Source: Stratiolaelaps scimitus (lineage: Eukaryota > Arthropoda > Arachnida > Mesostigmata > Laelapidae). Taken from it: a DNA stretch of 64,000 nt. A program made the translations under genes and the position numbers. Every line of letters begins with the position of its first letter. Position 1 is the stretch's first letter. The notes under the pieces are model-generated. The model was not told the DNA's origin. It worked only from the letters and a program-made list of their open reading frames with translations, and made no database searches. The stretch lies in the NCBI GenBank assembly GCA_019614645.1, contig JABWDB010000038.1, positions 1,612,001-1,676,000 of the forward strand, in the 5' to 3' direction. Below, one piece after another: positions 1-11,685 of the stretch.

Positions 1-1156
1 TAACTACAACTGCCACTTCAACGATTATAGCCCGTGGGTGGGTGTGTGTGTATACCTGTTCATTCGGGCGGTGTAGTGCGTCGTAGAGCGTGCTGTGGTT
101 TTAAGCTAGCAAGAGAAAGACAGACAGAAAGCTAGATCGATCGAAGAACCAACGGATGTGTTCTATTGAAAGTGGGCCATGTCTTTCCTTGAGTCTTGAT
201 AGAGTACACTTTTTAGCTTTCCACTACGAGGGACAGTCGTAATTCGATTTCCGTTGCATTGGTTATACAAGGAGCACCGTCCGAAGTTGTTTGCGAAACT
301 GGAATATGCGGAATGCTCGTAGTCATCTTATGTCTATAGGATATCGCCACTCGATATTCTTCTTTCAGCTGTGCTTATATTTGGTGTGCTACTGAGCATC
401 CCATTGGCAATATCGTCCGCTGATGCCTCCCCCTCTGAAACAGCGGCTACTTTTTTAGAATTGAGTCCGCGTAACTGGCTCTCCAGACTACCAACAATTG
501 GCAATATAAAAATAGACACTTGCCCACCTACGGGCACGGTCTCTGCCATAAACTGCGTCTCAAACTAAAAAACACAGCGAAATCGGGTTATTTTTCGCAC
601 CTTCCTACAAGGGACATCACCAGCAACAACGAGTAAACTGGAGAACAAACACCGAAGACCTCATCCGATAAAACAACGCTCTGCTCAACGATCTGCTAGA
701 GATGTGATTTTGAATTAAAAACAACAAAATTAATGCACAAATTACTGTGCTCTCTAGGATCAGAGCCTTTTTGGTTAAGTCCAGCTTTCTCGTGCGTGCT
801 TCTGTTATTGTTGTTGAAATCTGTCGCAAGAGCAGTCCTGTTGCAAGCGGTGGATATCAGCTATTGTGTAATTAATAACGTGCGAAGTATGCTCTTGTAA
901 GATAGAGTGTTTGGATGTGTGCTCATGTGCCTGCCTGTGCCGTTATACGGAATAATATTGTCCAAGAGAAGATGTTGTGCTTTGTGCTATCGAGCGATCA
1001 GTTGATCCGTATCTGACGCTGTTGCGTGTTAGCATCACAATTGTCATAGTCGCCGTAGTGCGCAGTGTACAGTGACGTGATTAATCAAGGATGGATGTAT
1101 TTGATTAATGTCGTCATCGTGATTATCTGCTGATTAAGGAAACACATCGATCAAAG
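1..1156 (+). other. Candidate 5' exon (mostly untranslated) ending in a splice donor
   Basis: The stretch ends in a textbook splice donor, AAAG|GTGAGTA, with the GT at 1157-1158. Upstream of it there is no long ATG-initiated frame on the plus strand and stops occur in all frames, so if transcribed it would be mostly 5' untranslated sequence. The exon would start before the window or inside it. An internal acceptor-like site (TTCTTCTTTCAG, AG at 367-368) is followed by a frame open to 568 that encodes a hydrophobic, signal-peptide-like stretch, but this frame has no ATG. Dinucleotide repeats are scarce here compared with the DNA after 1500, which fits a conserved transcribed block. The gene cannot be named. 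The donor is seen; exon status is inference. Confidence 0.35.
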
Positions 1157-2596
1157 GTGAGTACTTCCTAAACTTGCAAATGGGGAATACCAGACATCGG
1201 TTTTATATATGCAATAAGGGCCAAAAAAGTGGCATTTTCCTACAGCATAGGCTAATTTTCGATATGAAACGAAGAGCCGCACTTTCATGGGAAAAAAAAC
1301 ATTGGTTTTGGGTCGAGTCGGAATTAGCGTTGTTGATTACGTCGACAACGAACACACCTGCATAGGAGAATCAAATTTACGTTAGTGCGTGTTATTGAAT
1401 GGAAACAAGTCTGTTCATTTTATAGTATACGGGTTATTTAATATTGTATACAGTCCTGGGGAAAACATATTGACTCGCCATACGGGACAGGACGAGACGT
1501 ATGTAATGCCAATGGCGGCGGTGGCGAAGTCTCTGTTGGTGTTCGGCTTAGTCAGCTGATCGTACTCACTCTATATATTGTACAATATGTGTTCTAGCGC
1601 AGCATAGCTCTCTGAGAGTTGCCCTCTCCCCCTCTCTCTCTCTCTCGTGGAGAAAATGCACAGTCTCCTGCAGCGATGAGCAGTGTGAATAGCTTATACT
1701 TTCAGCCCTCCTTGAAGTTCCGCTATGCACGGTGTTGTTATTGTTTGAGAGGCAGCGCATCCCACCCCTGCCACTCAAGGGTTTCATTGCGTTTGTATCG
1801 ATAGGCGGGCATTCTCCCGTGACATTGCACCTTGCCACTGTGGGCTTCTCTGGCCCTGTGAGTCTCGACTCGTCTCTGTCTCTATGGCGCGGTGAAGGAG
1901 CGCATGTGCTGCTGACCCAGATAGCGCGGAACTATTGCTCTTGCTACACCCCCCCCGTATGAAAGCTGGGTTAGTCTGAGCCGCCGTTGCGGCGAGGCTG
2001 GAGCCGACCGACGGTACGACCGCCAATTGAGCTCTTTGGCAGACAGACTAAGGCAGCGGGTAGGCAGACGATTGCTGCTGTTGCCGCCGCTGCTGCTGTT
2101 AGTAGGCGAAGTCGTCGTGGTAGTGACGGAATTGCTGGATGAGGAGATACACTGTAACCTCCCTCATTCGAAGCCCAGCGAGTGGAAAGAGAGAGAGATC
2201 GAGAAAGAGAGAGAGGGAGTATGGGAGACTGGGAGCGGAGCTGAGCCGATCTGCCGATCTGCTGCCGCGCGGTGGCAGATCGGTGGATCGCTGTGCCTCT
2301 GCAGCGGGCGTAGCAGCAGTCACTGCGATGCTCCGCCGTCGCCGCCGCCGTCGCTGCTGCCGCTGTGAGGGCATCGGCCTGAAACACAACACAGCCCAGC
2401 ATGGAAGCCTGCAAAGGAAGTGGTGCCAAAGCTACGATGGGGCTCTTTAGCAGCAGCAGCCTCACAATAGCCCATAGAGGAGTTGAGGTTTCCTACTCAC
2501 CACAAACGGCAGAGCCACTCACTATCCGGGTTTGCCAAGCTCATAGCTATGAGCTAACGGCGAACGGGAGAATATGGTTGTTTGGTTCCCATATAT

Positions 2597-2602
<6 letters not shown>

Positions 2603-2662
<60 letters not shown>
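2603..2662. repeat. (TA)n-(GT)n compound microsatellite
   Basis: An alternating AT run of about 48 bases passes directly into a GT run of 12 bases. The AT part is almost pure after one early ACATG interruption. Compound TA/GT repeats of this kind are typical of arthropod introns and are length-polymorphic. Confidence 0.95.
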
Positions 2663-2663
<1 letters not shown>

Positions 2664-4088
2664 ATGGAGATATGTGGATGTTCCGGCAGGGCACATTGCT
2701 AACGCCGCTGAAAGTGACATCTGCGAGATCATTACAAAGGTACCAAAGATACCAGACAATCAGGATGATACCAACGTCGTCGTTTGAGGCGGTGTCTTTT
2801 CGACACATTAGTGCCGAAAGTTGTACTCGTAGCAGCAGCAGCATCCTGACATAGGACAATAGAAACAGCAGAGCCGGACTGTTACTGGATGGGGTTCTTC
2901 CTGCTCTCTCGCTTAATGGCTGACTGGCTGGTTGGCGTCCGCTCCTTAGATGGAGAGTGCCATGGTGGTGCTGGTTGAACCAGGATGTTCCTAGCCATAC
3001 TGCCAGTGTGCATTGGCAAGTAAGCAAGCAGAATGAAAGGAACGCTATATATCGGTCGTCCCGGCGTTCGTTTGTGGGACACCGATTGGAGGTTGAGGAT
3101 AGGGGCCTCCCGCTATTTGTGCCTTAGTTCGCTCTTCGCTTGATTCGCTTCATGGTGCGGCTGTAGGTTCTCTCACCATTATTGCTATTGCTGCTGCTGC
3201 TAATGTTGAGGCGGCCACTACTGTTGCTGTTGTCTGCTGAAAGATGAAGCGACTCTTGCTGCTGATGCGCGCTACAACAAGAGGCGGAAACGAAATACGA
3301 AGCTAGAGTATCACTACCTGACTGCTCGGGTAGATAGGTGAATGCTTTGCTGGCTGGTTGTTTTCTATAATACATAGCGCTCTAACTACTGTTCAGTTAT
3401 ACTCGACCTACTATTACTACTGCTACTACGACTACTATGAGCTACTTCTCCTAACTGAGAGCGGTCGACTGAAATCGAGTAAACGACTATACGATACTCC
3501 CCCTTACGGAACCAGTAGCAATAAGACACAAAAATGCAGAAGAGTTCGAGGTCGTGTCACTGTTTAAAAGTCAAGAAGAAGCTAAGAGAAATGGAAATGG
3601 AACAAACTCAAAGACTTACTAGTCTGTTCAGTTTGTGTAGATTTGTGCTGTGATCGTCTCGTCATGTTGTCCCAAATGCACAATTCACATCTACCTAGAG
3701 AGCAAAGCCACCTAGCGCTCGTTGAGACAAGAGATCGAGCTTCTTTTTTTTTCGCCCTTCAAACACGGCCACTATTATAGTCATTGTGATTAAATACTAT
3801 GTCTACTACTAATACCATGGGGACTACAACCAGCGATGCAACAGAGCGGGGGAACCGTTTCTCCTTCTTTTTTCTAGGGTTTTTTTAGGCTCTAGGGGTG
3901 TTGTTATTTGGGCCGTGGTTCGTAACTACTTTCATATATTTATTTTAAATCATATGTCTTCTTCGGGATTTCCGACTACAGATAACTCAGGGCATGGAGC
4001 TACTCCAAGTCCTCGGTGTTACTCCCACGCCATCCCGCTTGACTAAATGGAGGGGCTGTGTTTGTAAGTTAGTTATTAATGGAGTGAA

Positions 4089-4090
<2 letters not shown>

Positions 4091-4120
<30 letters not shown>
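4091..4120. repeat. (AT)15 microsatellite
   Basis: Thirty bases of uninterrupted alternating AT lie between ggagtgaaag and gatgtgctg. No element ends are visible around it. Confidence 0.95.
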
Positions 4121-4124
<4 letters not shown>

Positions 4125-7100
4125 TGCTGTAGAGTATGTGTGTTTGACATCAATCTCTCTGTCATCCTTGTTTGTGTCAATGCTGCGAGAGAAGGACAAA
4201 CAAAGCCGCTAACGTCCCAATGCATATCTGTTCTCTATTTTCTGATTGTTGATGTTGGCGTTTTTGTTATGATCAGCCAACAAATTGTGAAAGAATGTCA
4301 TCACTCTCACTCTTGTTGCTTGCGGCGTCGTCTTCGTCGTAGAATGTGTGTGTGTACTGAGACGTTTATGCATCAGCATGATCACCTATGAATTATTATT
4401 ATTTTTCTACCAACATGAAATGTAATGCAGTGGAAATACAATAGCGAACCCTTTTGATCCTATAGTTACCAGCAGCTGTCAGACCACGTCAGAGTTGGCG
4501 GCGGTGGCTGCACTAGCAGCAGCAGCAGCCAGAGTAGATACAGTAGAAAGTAGCAACAATGACGTCGACGCAGTCACCGTTAGCGAGAGAGAGAGAGAGC
4601 GAGAGCTGTCGGTTGTCAGCCAATTCGCGCTGTCTGCCTGTCGTTCGGTCGGTGTCTATAGTATGGATGAATGTTTGTTTGTTTCGAGGCTAACTGTCAT
4701 GACTGTAGCAGCGACGGCGACGGCATCAGGAACAGGTCGGGCAACGTTGAGAAGCATTGAAAAAGTGGCGGTCCTCATAACAGTAATGATAGTAATGATT
4801 ATTATTATTATAGAAGGAGCTAGCGTGCCAAGGTGGACATTGGCGCTTATCGTTTTATCCTTTTACCAACCGACCTAAGTTGGTATGTTACTCTATCGTC
4901 CGCTCTGATTCTCCCACGATGCTGAATCTGGGAAAATGATAGATGCAGTTACCACCGTCGCTCCACGGAACTAGGCTCAAAGAAGAGGTTCGATCCGATC
5001 GAAGCGGGCTAAGACATCAAGCGAGTTAACCAATCAACCAGCGATGGATATCTGGTGCTGTCAATTAGTGTTATACTGCTGCTGCTGCTACGTCTGATTC
5101 GTAACAATTATTATAATTTCGTTTGTTGTTGTCCAAGAGGCTGTGAGAAGAGCAGTGATGGTCGTAGTTTGTTTTGGTATTTTTTCGTGATTGGCGAGAA
5201 CTGCGTTCGGCGCCGATGGCACCTGATTTTGGTGGAGTTCCGACTGCGAAATTGGATCAGATGTGTGAATGAGATCCCGCTATATGATGTGCCTTAAGTG
5301 CTCACGTTTGGAAAAATTGCCCATCGGTAGAGACGTTTAATAAATGATTTGTACATGACGTGTCGTACATAGTAGATAAATATACTAACAATTGATGTGA
5401 TTGATTTTAAATATATAATAAATATCCGCAAGCAATAACTGTTGGCAGAGTTGACTCGACGCCGAGAGCCCTGTTCTTTACTAGCGTTGCGTCCTGTTGC
5501 AGCGCAAGTGGCAGCATCTTTCAGCTGTTATTGTTTTTCCCGTGATGAACTGAGTGGTGAACATCTTGGACTGCTCCCTGGACGGGAGAGATGTACTCTT
5601 GGGAATCAAATCCTGCTGCCAGAGCTTTGGAGATCTTTATCTTAGCTCTTTACCTGTGAATTCTTGCCAGCTATCGGATCGATGTAAAATAGTAAGCAAA
5701 GGTGGCCCCTCATAGTAAGGCAGGTCCTCATAGTAATGCTTAAGGTTAAGTGCTGAGGTCTTTCACGTAGGTGAACAGCTGTGAGTCAGCTTAAAAAACG
5801 TTGATTGTTGTTGTTGTTGTTGGCTACCGGTTGGCGCCGTTAAGTCGTCGTCTGCGTCCTGTGACGATGACTATCGTCCATCTGCTGCTGCTGATGCTGC
5901 TGCTATGCTGTTCATACGCTGAACGTCTTTAGCGGTTGTTGCTATTGTTATTGTCGTTGTCAGCTGCCGCCGCTTTTGGAAAGCCCAGGCTCGTTACATT
6001 GAATCGCTTCAAACCGAACTAAACTGAGGAATCGAACGGTCGTTGTTGCTTTGCTAAACCAGTGATGTGTTTCATTTCACTCCCTGGAGTTCTCGCCCCT
6101 AGAGCTCTAAGCCAGCTGTCGAGAAGTCGACTGACGTGGCTACGTAATAGGGCTCGCTTGACGAACAACAAGGCAACCAGCTGTCCTCAGGGACAATCTC
6201 AAAGACGCGCACACATACTATAGGTAGATAGATGCACGCTCTGATCAGCGGACATTGCCTTTAGCGCTGGTGGTGTTTAGTGTTTGCCGATTCCGCGGTT
6301 GTTGCTGGCCATAGAAAAATTCTAAGAGCAGATGTCACATTTGGCGCTTTCCCGTGCGGGATGCTGCTGTGAGTATTGTTGATGATATTAAAATTGCTGC
6401 CATTTTAGGCTACTGCAACGAATATTACCACTGAGAACAGGTCGACGACAGTCAACCACAGCCGCCGACAGACACAAGTGAACCGCGCCCATCCTTCACG
6501 TTGTCGTTGTTGTCGTCGTAGTTAGTCTCACAGCTGTCTCTCGCAGTTGTGACAACAACAACTGGGAGCTGGGCATTAGTTTTTCATTTTTACCTAAATA
6601 TTAAGTATTTAGATAGAATATTTCATCATATTTTGTCATTGGCTTGCGCGTGTTGTTCATGCATTATCTTCGTATTTGGTCGCACCATAGCGAAGTGTTC
6701 ACCACGATAACAACAATAATAAGCAGTAGTACTAGATGGTACTCGATGGTTTGAAGCCGAAACCAGTTCCATGGACGTCAATTGTTGGCCGTACGTCACC
6801 GCTGAAAATTTACTCTACTTTAGATAGTTTGAAGTAATAAATACAAAAGTAGTTCCGACCCAGAGCCGAAGTGAAAGCACCTCCAAACGGTTAAAAATCA
6901 AACAAAGAAGGTTGTAGTAGTATCTAATTAATAACAATAGTAATGACCATGATGCTATCGCGAATGCAAATCGCGAACCATCAGGAAATAAAGTGACTGG
7001 TCAGTGAGCACTCGAAAACTTACGTGATCATCTATTTCATCATTTTGGCCAAAAATTGCTTGGATATACGGGAAGCATATTTCCCTTTCTCTAGTTTCTG

Positions 7101-9311
7101 ACTGTTATATAATATATATCATTGTAGTTCATCTATTATTGCTTGAGTGATGTACAATATATGGTATTGGATGATGCGCGTTTGGGTGGAGCACTATATG
7201 GTGAAAGGGTGACCCGACAGCTGAACCAATGGTAATTAAATGTTTGGAGCATTTCTCGCATTTGGAAAAATATATCCGTCACTATTCACAAGATTCATTG
7301 TGGCTTTGGCTTCGGACAAAGATAATGTTGTTATCTGCTACGTTAGCGGTAATCTTTCCACGAAATCAATGTGGATGTAATAAGACACCGGGATGGCGTA
7401 CGGGTAACGCCCGCGGCTTGAAACCATAGGATCTCAGATTTGAACCCCACAGGGCATGAATCATACGGCATACGAATCGGTTGTTGCTTGCAGATTTGTC
7501 AGGAAAGTTATTAAAAAAACTTGTTGGCGAAGCCACTTGTGCTCCAATTGAGTCAAATGATAGTATCGAAAGCACTTAGTCGATGTTAATAGGATGAAGA
7601 CGAAAATTTGGTCGACAATTACAATCCTTTCAAACGAGAACATACGATCGTATGTCATTCGTAGGCTGAAATTATCGTTATCAATCTGGCGATCTTTTGG
7701 CGACTGACAAATTAAACTTAGTTTGCATAGAGCAGCTTCACATAATGTTTGCAACCTAACGCGATGATAATGAACAGTTTTCAATGGTGTATGCCACAAG
7801 CTGGTTCACGCCAATGGGGACAAACGCGCAGGGTCCTTCCTTCTGCGGGGCCTCTCCCCCACTGTGCAGAAGAATAATGTATTCGATCATTTCAAAACGA
7901 TCTTTCTGAATAATGATACAATCCAGGCCAACACTAATATAAAGTGGTTAAGGACTAGAAGTAACTAGTGACGAAAATGCGAACACAGGGTTTGATCAAC
8001 ATCTGCATTAATCGATATGCTACAAATATTTGTTTGTTTGTTTGTTAAAACAGAGTTTAGTGAGGACGACACCTGTAACCGTTAAACGTGAACATGTTTG
8101 ATATAAAATGAAACCAAAAGCCCAAATCTGAGACGTCAAATTTCGTGAGGGTAACTCCCCGGTAAAGCGAGATGGATCTCGTACCCACTAGCCTCATGTG
8201 ACGGCAGCCATTTGTCCCAAAAACCAAGTAAGTTTGTCACACGGTGTCCTGGTGTCAATCGATTTATCTGCTACCACGGACCTCAATCTCTACTTCCCTG
8301 CAATTCTTAAGCCCACACTGTTTGTAAAATAGGTATATTATAATATTACACAACTCGTGTGAAGAAAAGAAAGATAATAATAATAATAATTCTTAAGATT
8401 TTAATAGTTCCTCATCACATTACTGGTAGGTTACGCTGACGGAAAGTCGGACCGCCTCTGGGTTATGGTTATTGTTGTTATTAATGGTGATGCTTTGTTT
8501 CACGAGATTAGTAAGAGGTAATCATTAATGTCGTAATCATATCGCCATCATGAGCGAACACGAAGGAGCCGCCTCCGATGGATATGGTTTAACCGTCATC
8601 ATCCATCCATTCGATTGACAGAGTGACAGACACGGCATGACACATAACTACCTTGTTTGTGCTGCTTGTTTGTTTTGTTTAATCTGACCTTCAGCTGTCT
8701 CCTTGTATGGCTGGATACAGCGACCACGGCTGCCACTAGCTCCCTAACGATCTTTTGTTACTTCAATCAGCTTCGATTTCGTCTAAGCATGAGCTATCGC
8801 TGCAGTGCGTCATGAGGCAATGGCGCGCTTCTCTGATTAAGTTGTGAATATCGGTGCCAGCTAATAAACACTAATTGTTAAAGCTGTCGTGTGTGACAGA
8901 GCCAGATGCGGTATTTCCGCCAGCATATGCAATAATAGCTGACGGAGTAAGCGAAGCTTCAGTTGTTTGACGTACGCATCGAAGTGGAGGTTCTATTGGG
9001 GACAGATTGTATATATATCGTACCCGATTGTGCTCTCTGATCTCCGGAGGAGGATCGGTGACGAAAAGGAGTCACTTACACTAGGTGGAAACAAAAACAG
9101 CCCAATTGCATTAATAATGATAATGACGATGATGTTGACTGCCTATTTATATACTACATAGTCAAGACCAAGAAAAAAACTAATTTTTTTTTAAGTTTTT
9201 TCATAGTGTTTATAAGCGACCGTAATATAATTCAAACGCGTGTATCTTGTACAGCAATTTTCGGTCTGTATCGTCCGCGACCACCATTATTTCTCCATTT
9301 TCCCACCACAG

Positions 9312-9647
9312 AGTGACTGGATCCGCTTTCAGGTGACAATTCGCACTCACGTATTTAATTCCAATTTAACTTTGGAAATGCCCTGCTGTTTGTCAGATGC
9401 ACGCAACTTACTGGGATGTATATCTGACTTCTTTCTTCAACAAGTCTGTGCGATGCTATGGCGATGCAAAAGTAGGACAAACACTGAATTCGTTTTTCAA
9501 TCAAAACGTTCCTCACTAACTGGGGGTGGAACCAGCAATCTGGCAGTTGCTGGTTACTCATTAGCTGCGCATTGGCCACCTGAGCCACACAGCCAGGTGT
9601 GTGGACGAAGTAAACGGAGAGAAATCGCTAAAATTGAATATCTTTGA
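9312..9647 (+). CDS. Candidate exon of unidentified gene (strong acceptor, open frame)
   Basis: A good 3' splice site (ttctccattttcccaccacag, AG at 9310-9311) is followed by a frame open for 111 codons, reading SDWIRFQVTIR at its start and stopping at 9645-9647. A second reading is a 21-base microexon, 9312-9332 (seven codons, SDWIRFQ), because CAG|GTGACA forms a donor at 9332/9333. The later part has several cysteines but no family motif that I recognise. The frame also runs open upstream of the acceptor from 9240, but only from a GTG. The splice signals are seen; a real exon is inference, since an open run of this length can occur by chance in a 64-kb window. Confidence 0.22.
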   Translation, partial: SDWIRFQVTIRTHVFNSNLTLEMPCCLSDARNLLGCISDFFLQQVCAMLWRCKSRTNTEFVFQSKRSSLTGGGTSNLAVAGYSLAAHWPPEPHSQVCGRSKRREIAKIEYL

Positions 9648-10102
9648 CACAAATGTTTTACACAAAAACCTACATCACTGAACGTTGCGCATCTTCATTT
9701 TAAAGGGGCCCGTCTAATGAAGTAACGCCGAAAGTTATCGTGCCATCACACCACCATGACACGATTTAAATTAACTCACAAAACGTTTGTTTTTGCTTGG
9801 CAACGACGAAGCTATGACCTACCAACGTTGCCCCACCACCCCAAGCCCAGGTCCAGCGAACATCAAGGGCGAATGATGACCTCAGATGAGAGTGAGGGCA
9901 AGACAGAGCTCTCTCCATACGACGACGTTAGTAACGCCTCAACATATTTATATATACACAACCTATACCATATGTTCAGTTCCCCAATCAGTCTCCCTCG
10001 CCACACACAGCAGTTCTGAGCACAGTGTTCCAATGCTTTCTTGTTCATAAAACATTAGTTGGTCTACTTCGTTGGCCGTATCGTTAAACCAACCTATTTT
10101 AA

Positions 10103-10104
<2 letters not shown>
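9648..10104. other. Non-coding stretch
   Basis: The stretch is intron-like or intergenic, with ATG-initiated but short open runs near 9756-10019 that carry no recognised motif. Nothing else can be supported before the TA repeat. Confidence 0.4.

Positions 10105-10142
<38 letters not shown>
10105..10142. repeat. (TA)n microsatellite abutting a palindrome
   Basis: About 38 bases of alternating TA end exactly where the inverted repeat at 10141-10194 begins. Confidence 0.95.
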
Positions 10143-10143
<1 letters not shown>

Positions 10144-10194
10144 CCGCGTGGACTTCATAGGCATGTATATATGCCTATGAACTCCGCGCGGTAT
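10141..10194. repeat. Near-perfect 24-bp-arm palindrome (foldback/MITE-like)
   Basis: The left arm 10141-10164 (starts ATACCGCG, ends TAGGCAT) and right arm 10171-10194 are reverse complements with two mismatches, around a six-base centre (GTATAT). The GC-rich arm tips stand out from the AT-rich flanks. The element sits directly at the end of a TA repeat, a favoured target of TA-specific transposons. It has no coding capacity and could be a miniature foldback element or a cruciform-forming insertion. Confidence 0.85.
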
Positions 10195-10617
10195 TTAATG
10201 TCATTTCCAGCTATCGTACAAATTATTTAGTAATATGCTCAAGTCTTAAAGGCTAGGTTTGAAGCTCACGAGCAGTGTCTGGTTGTCAGTTGTTTTAAAA
10301 TCTCTGTGTTAATTAATTTTGCTTCATGCAACGCTCATGTGAAATTCATTCCATTTCTGAACACACCTGTCGACGAGAGTGCCGAGCACGGCTTAATTAA
10401 TAATTGTACAGGCTTTGATCGGCTCAAGGATAGGTCCAACTGTACAGAAATGAGCAAGCAAGACATTCAGAGCTATTGGAGAGATATAATACAGCCTAAC
10501 GTCATATACAGATATGAGTAAACATGTTATTAGGTTTGTTAGGACAGCAGTGTGCGACTCAGTTTATTAGACTGTATATTTCTTGACAACTATTGTTATA
10601 TTACGAAACTATATATA
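10195..10617. other. Non-coding stretch upstream of mariner
   Basis: A short frame at 10306-10521 is open but has no recognised motif. Otherwise the stretch is AT-rich DNA that runs into the TA target site at 10616-10617. Confidence 0.4.
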
Positions 10618-11685
10618 TTAGGCTGGCCCAAAAAAGATGACACTGCTATCGTCTTGCGCCATGTTCTTATTATTGCCCGGTTTGAATTCAAATTTTGGCG
10701 GGTGAAACACACACAATTAGCAAGCAGGTGGAGTGAAAGCCGCTAGGATTCGGCTTTCGTTGGGCGTTCGAAATGTCAATCGGCGGACCAGGTCCCTCAC
10801 ACTTGCATTCTCAGAAGAAAAGTGTCAGTTTTGTTTCAAGAGAAGAAATGTCAAGTTGAAATCCATCGAAGGTTGGTTTGTGTGCACGCCATAATGACTT
10901 GGGTTGACGACAGGTGTGCCGTTGGTGTGCGCAGTTTAGGCAAGGTGACTGGGACATTAATGAACATCGAGGGCACCCACACCTTCCCGAATCTCGATTC
11001 GACGAACGAATCGAGATAGTCGAAAACGCTAGCGAGCAAACTAGAGCTTGGTCATTGACGACTTTGTCGGCTGAAATTGGCGTGCCTCGTGAAACATGTC
11101 GTCGAATAATTAAAAATAATCTGAGGATGCACTCATTAACTCGGTTCTGGCTAACTAAAAATGCGTGAGAAGTGTTCGCGAGATAATTAGAAGATATATA
11201 GGCAGTAAAAGAGTCGCTTAGAGCATACCGCTGCTGGTATACCGAGTTCTCGAAGGGACTCATGATTCATTTCTATGGCAATAGGAAGCACCGAGTGTGG
11301 CTGCTCGTTGACAATGCTAGGGCATATCGTAGCAATGAAATTACGTCCTGGCTCAAGGCCAACAAGATTGAGCGATGGCATCACCCCTCCCCCTATTCTC
11401 CCGATTTAAGCCTGTGTGACTTCGGATTGCTTCCATGGATTAAAGAGGGCTATAGGTGGCCAAAGGTATGCAAGCATCGATTTGCTCCGAGCGGCCTTAA
11501 ATAACGAAGTTATAAATGTTAATAAAAATAGTGCATATCTGGCAGTTCGAAGGCTGCCAGAACTCTGGGACCAGTGTATAAATAAAAGAGGTGCATACCT
11601 CTAACTCATACTAAAAATCTTTGTTTTAACTCACCTAGTTTAGCCAATATTGAAACTTATGTGTTATTTTTTTGGGTCAGTCTAA
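10618..11685 (+). mobile_element. mariner-family DNA transposon, degenerate copy
   Basis: The termini are inverted repeats: TTAGGCTGGCCCAAAAAA at 10618 and its counterpart ending at 11685, which reads TTAGACTGACCCAAAAAAA on the opposite strand. Both ends are flanked by TA (10616-10617 and 11686-11687), the target site duplicated by the Tc1/mariner superfamily. The element is about 1.07 kb, against roughly 1.3 kb for intact mariners, and encloses broken transposase pieces on the plus strand. The right end merges into an AT microsatellite (to about 11709). It is a dead copy that lacks part of the catalytic domain. Confidence 0.9.
10822..11604 (+). pseudogene. mariner transposase pseudogene
   Basis: Three reading-frame pieces of a mariner transposase are visible. 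The first (about 10849-10890, VEIHRRLVCVH) belongs to the N-terminal DNA-binding part. The second (10914-11168) holds RRWCAQF-like residues written here as RWCAQFRQGD, then a second helix-turn-helix, LSAEIGVPRETCRRIIKNNL. The third (11262-11604) carries the C-terminal catalytic part, LLVDNARAYRSN and then PYSPDLSLCDFG. The last two catalytic aspartates (in VDNAR and LCDFG) are present with 35 residues between them, one more than the family's 34, because of a small insertion. The first catalytic aspartate and the segment around it are missing between 11168 and 11262. At least two frameshifts and in-frame stops rule out a working enzyme. Mariner transposases are nuclear cut-and-paste recombinases that bind the terminal repeats. 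Confidence 0.9.

Larger units (their letters stand above)
1157..9311. other. Non-coding stretch, probably the start of a long intron
   Basis: I see no supportable gene here. A GC-richer block at about 1900-2450 holds overlapping open frames on both strands made of CTG/GCC-type triplet runs; these are low-complexity and start with non-ATG codons. Microsatellites lie at 2603-2662 and 4091-4120. Short GA/CT tracts occur at about 1630-1650, 2190-2215 and 4585-4601. Bases 4495-4878 are an open frame driven by GCA/GCG (alanine) repeats and are not convincing. From 5300 to 9200 the sequence is AT-rich with frequent stops, apart from a short hydrophobic frame near 7461-7799 (-) that I do not trust. 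Confidence 0.5.

Noticed and set aside
1971..2465. 164-codon minus-strand frame and overlapping plus frames
   Set aside because: Non-ATG starts and CTG/GCC triplet runs in a GC-rich block; open on both strands.
7393..7456. tRNA-like text with A-box (TGGCGTACGGG) and B-box (GATTTGAACCC) resemblance
   Set aside because: The T-arm and acceptor stems do not pair and no second copy was found; at most a degenerate tRNA-derived SINE trace.
10811..11263. 150-codon minus-strand frame
   Set aside because: It is the antisense shadow of the mariner transposase pieces on the plus strand.
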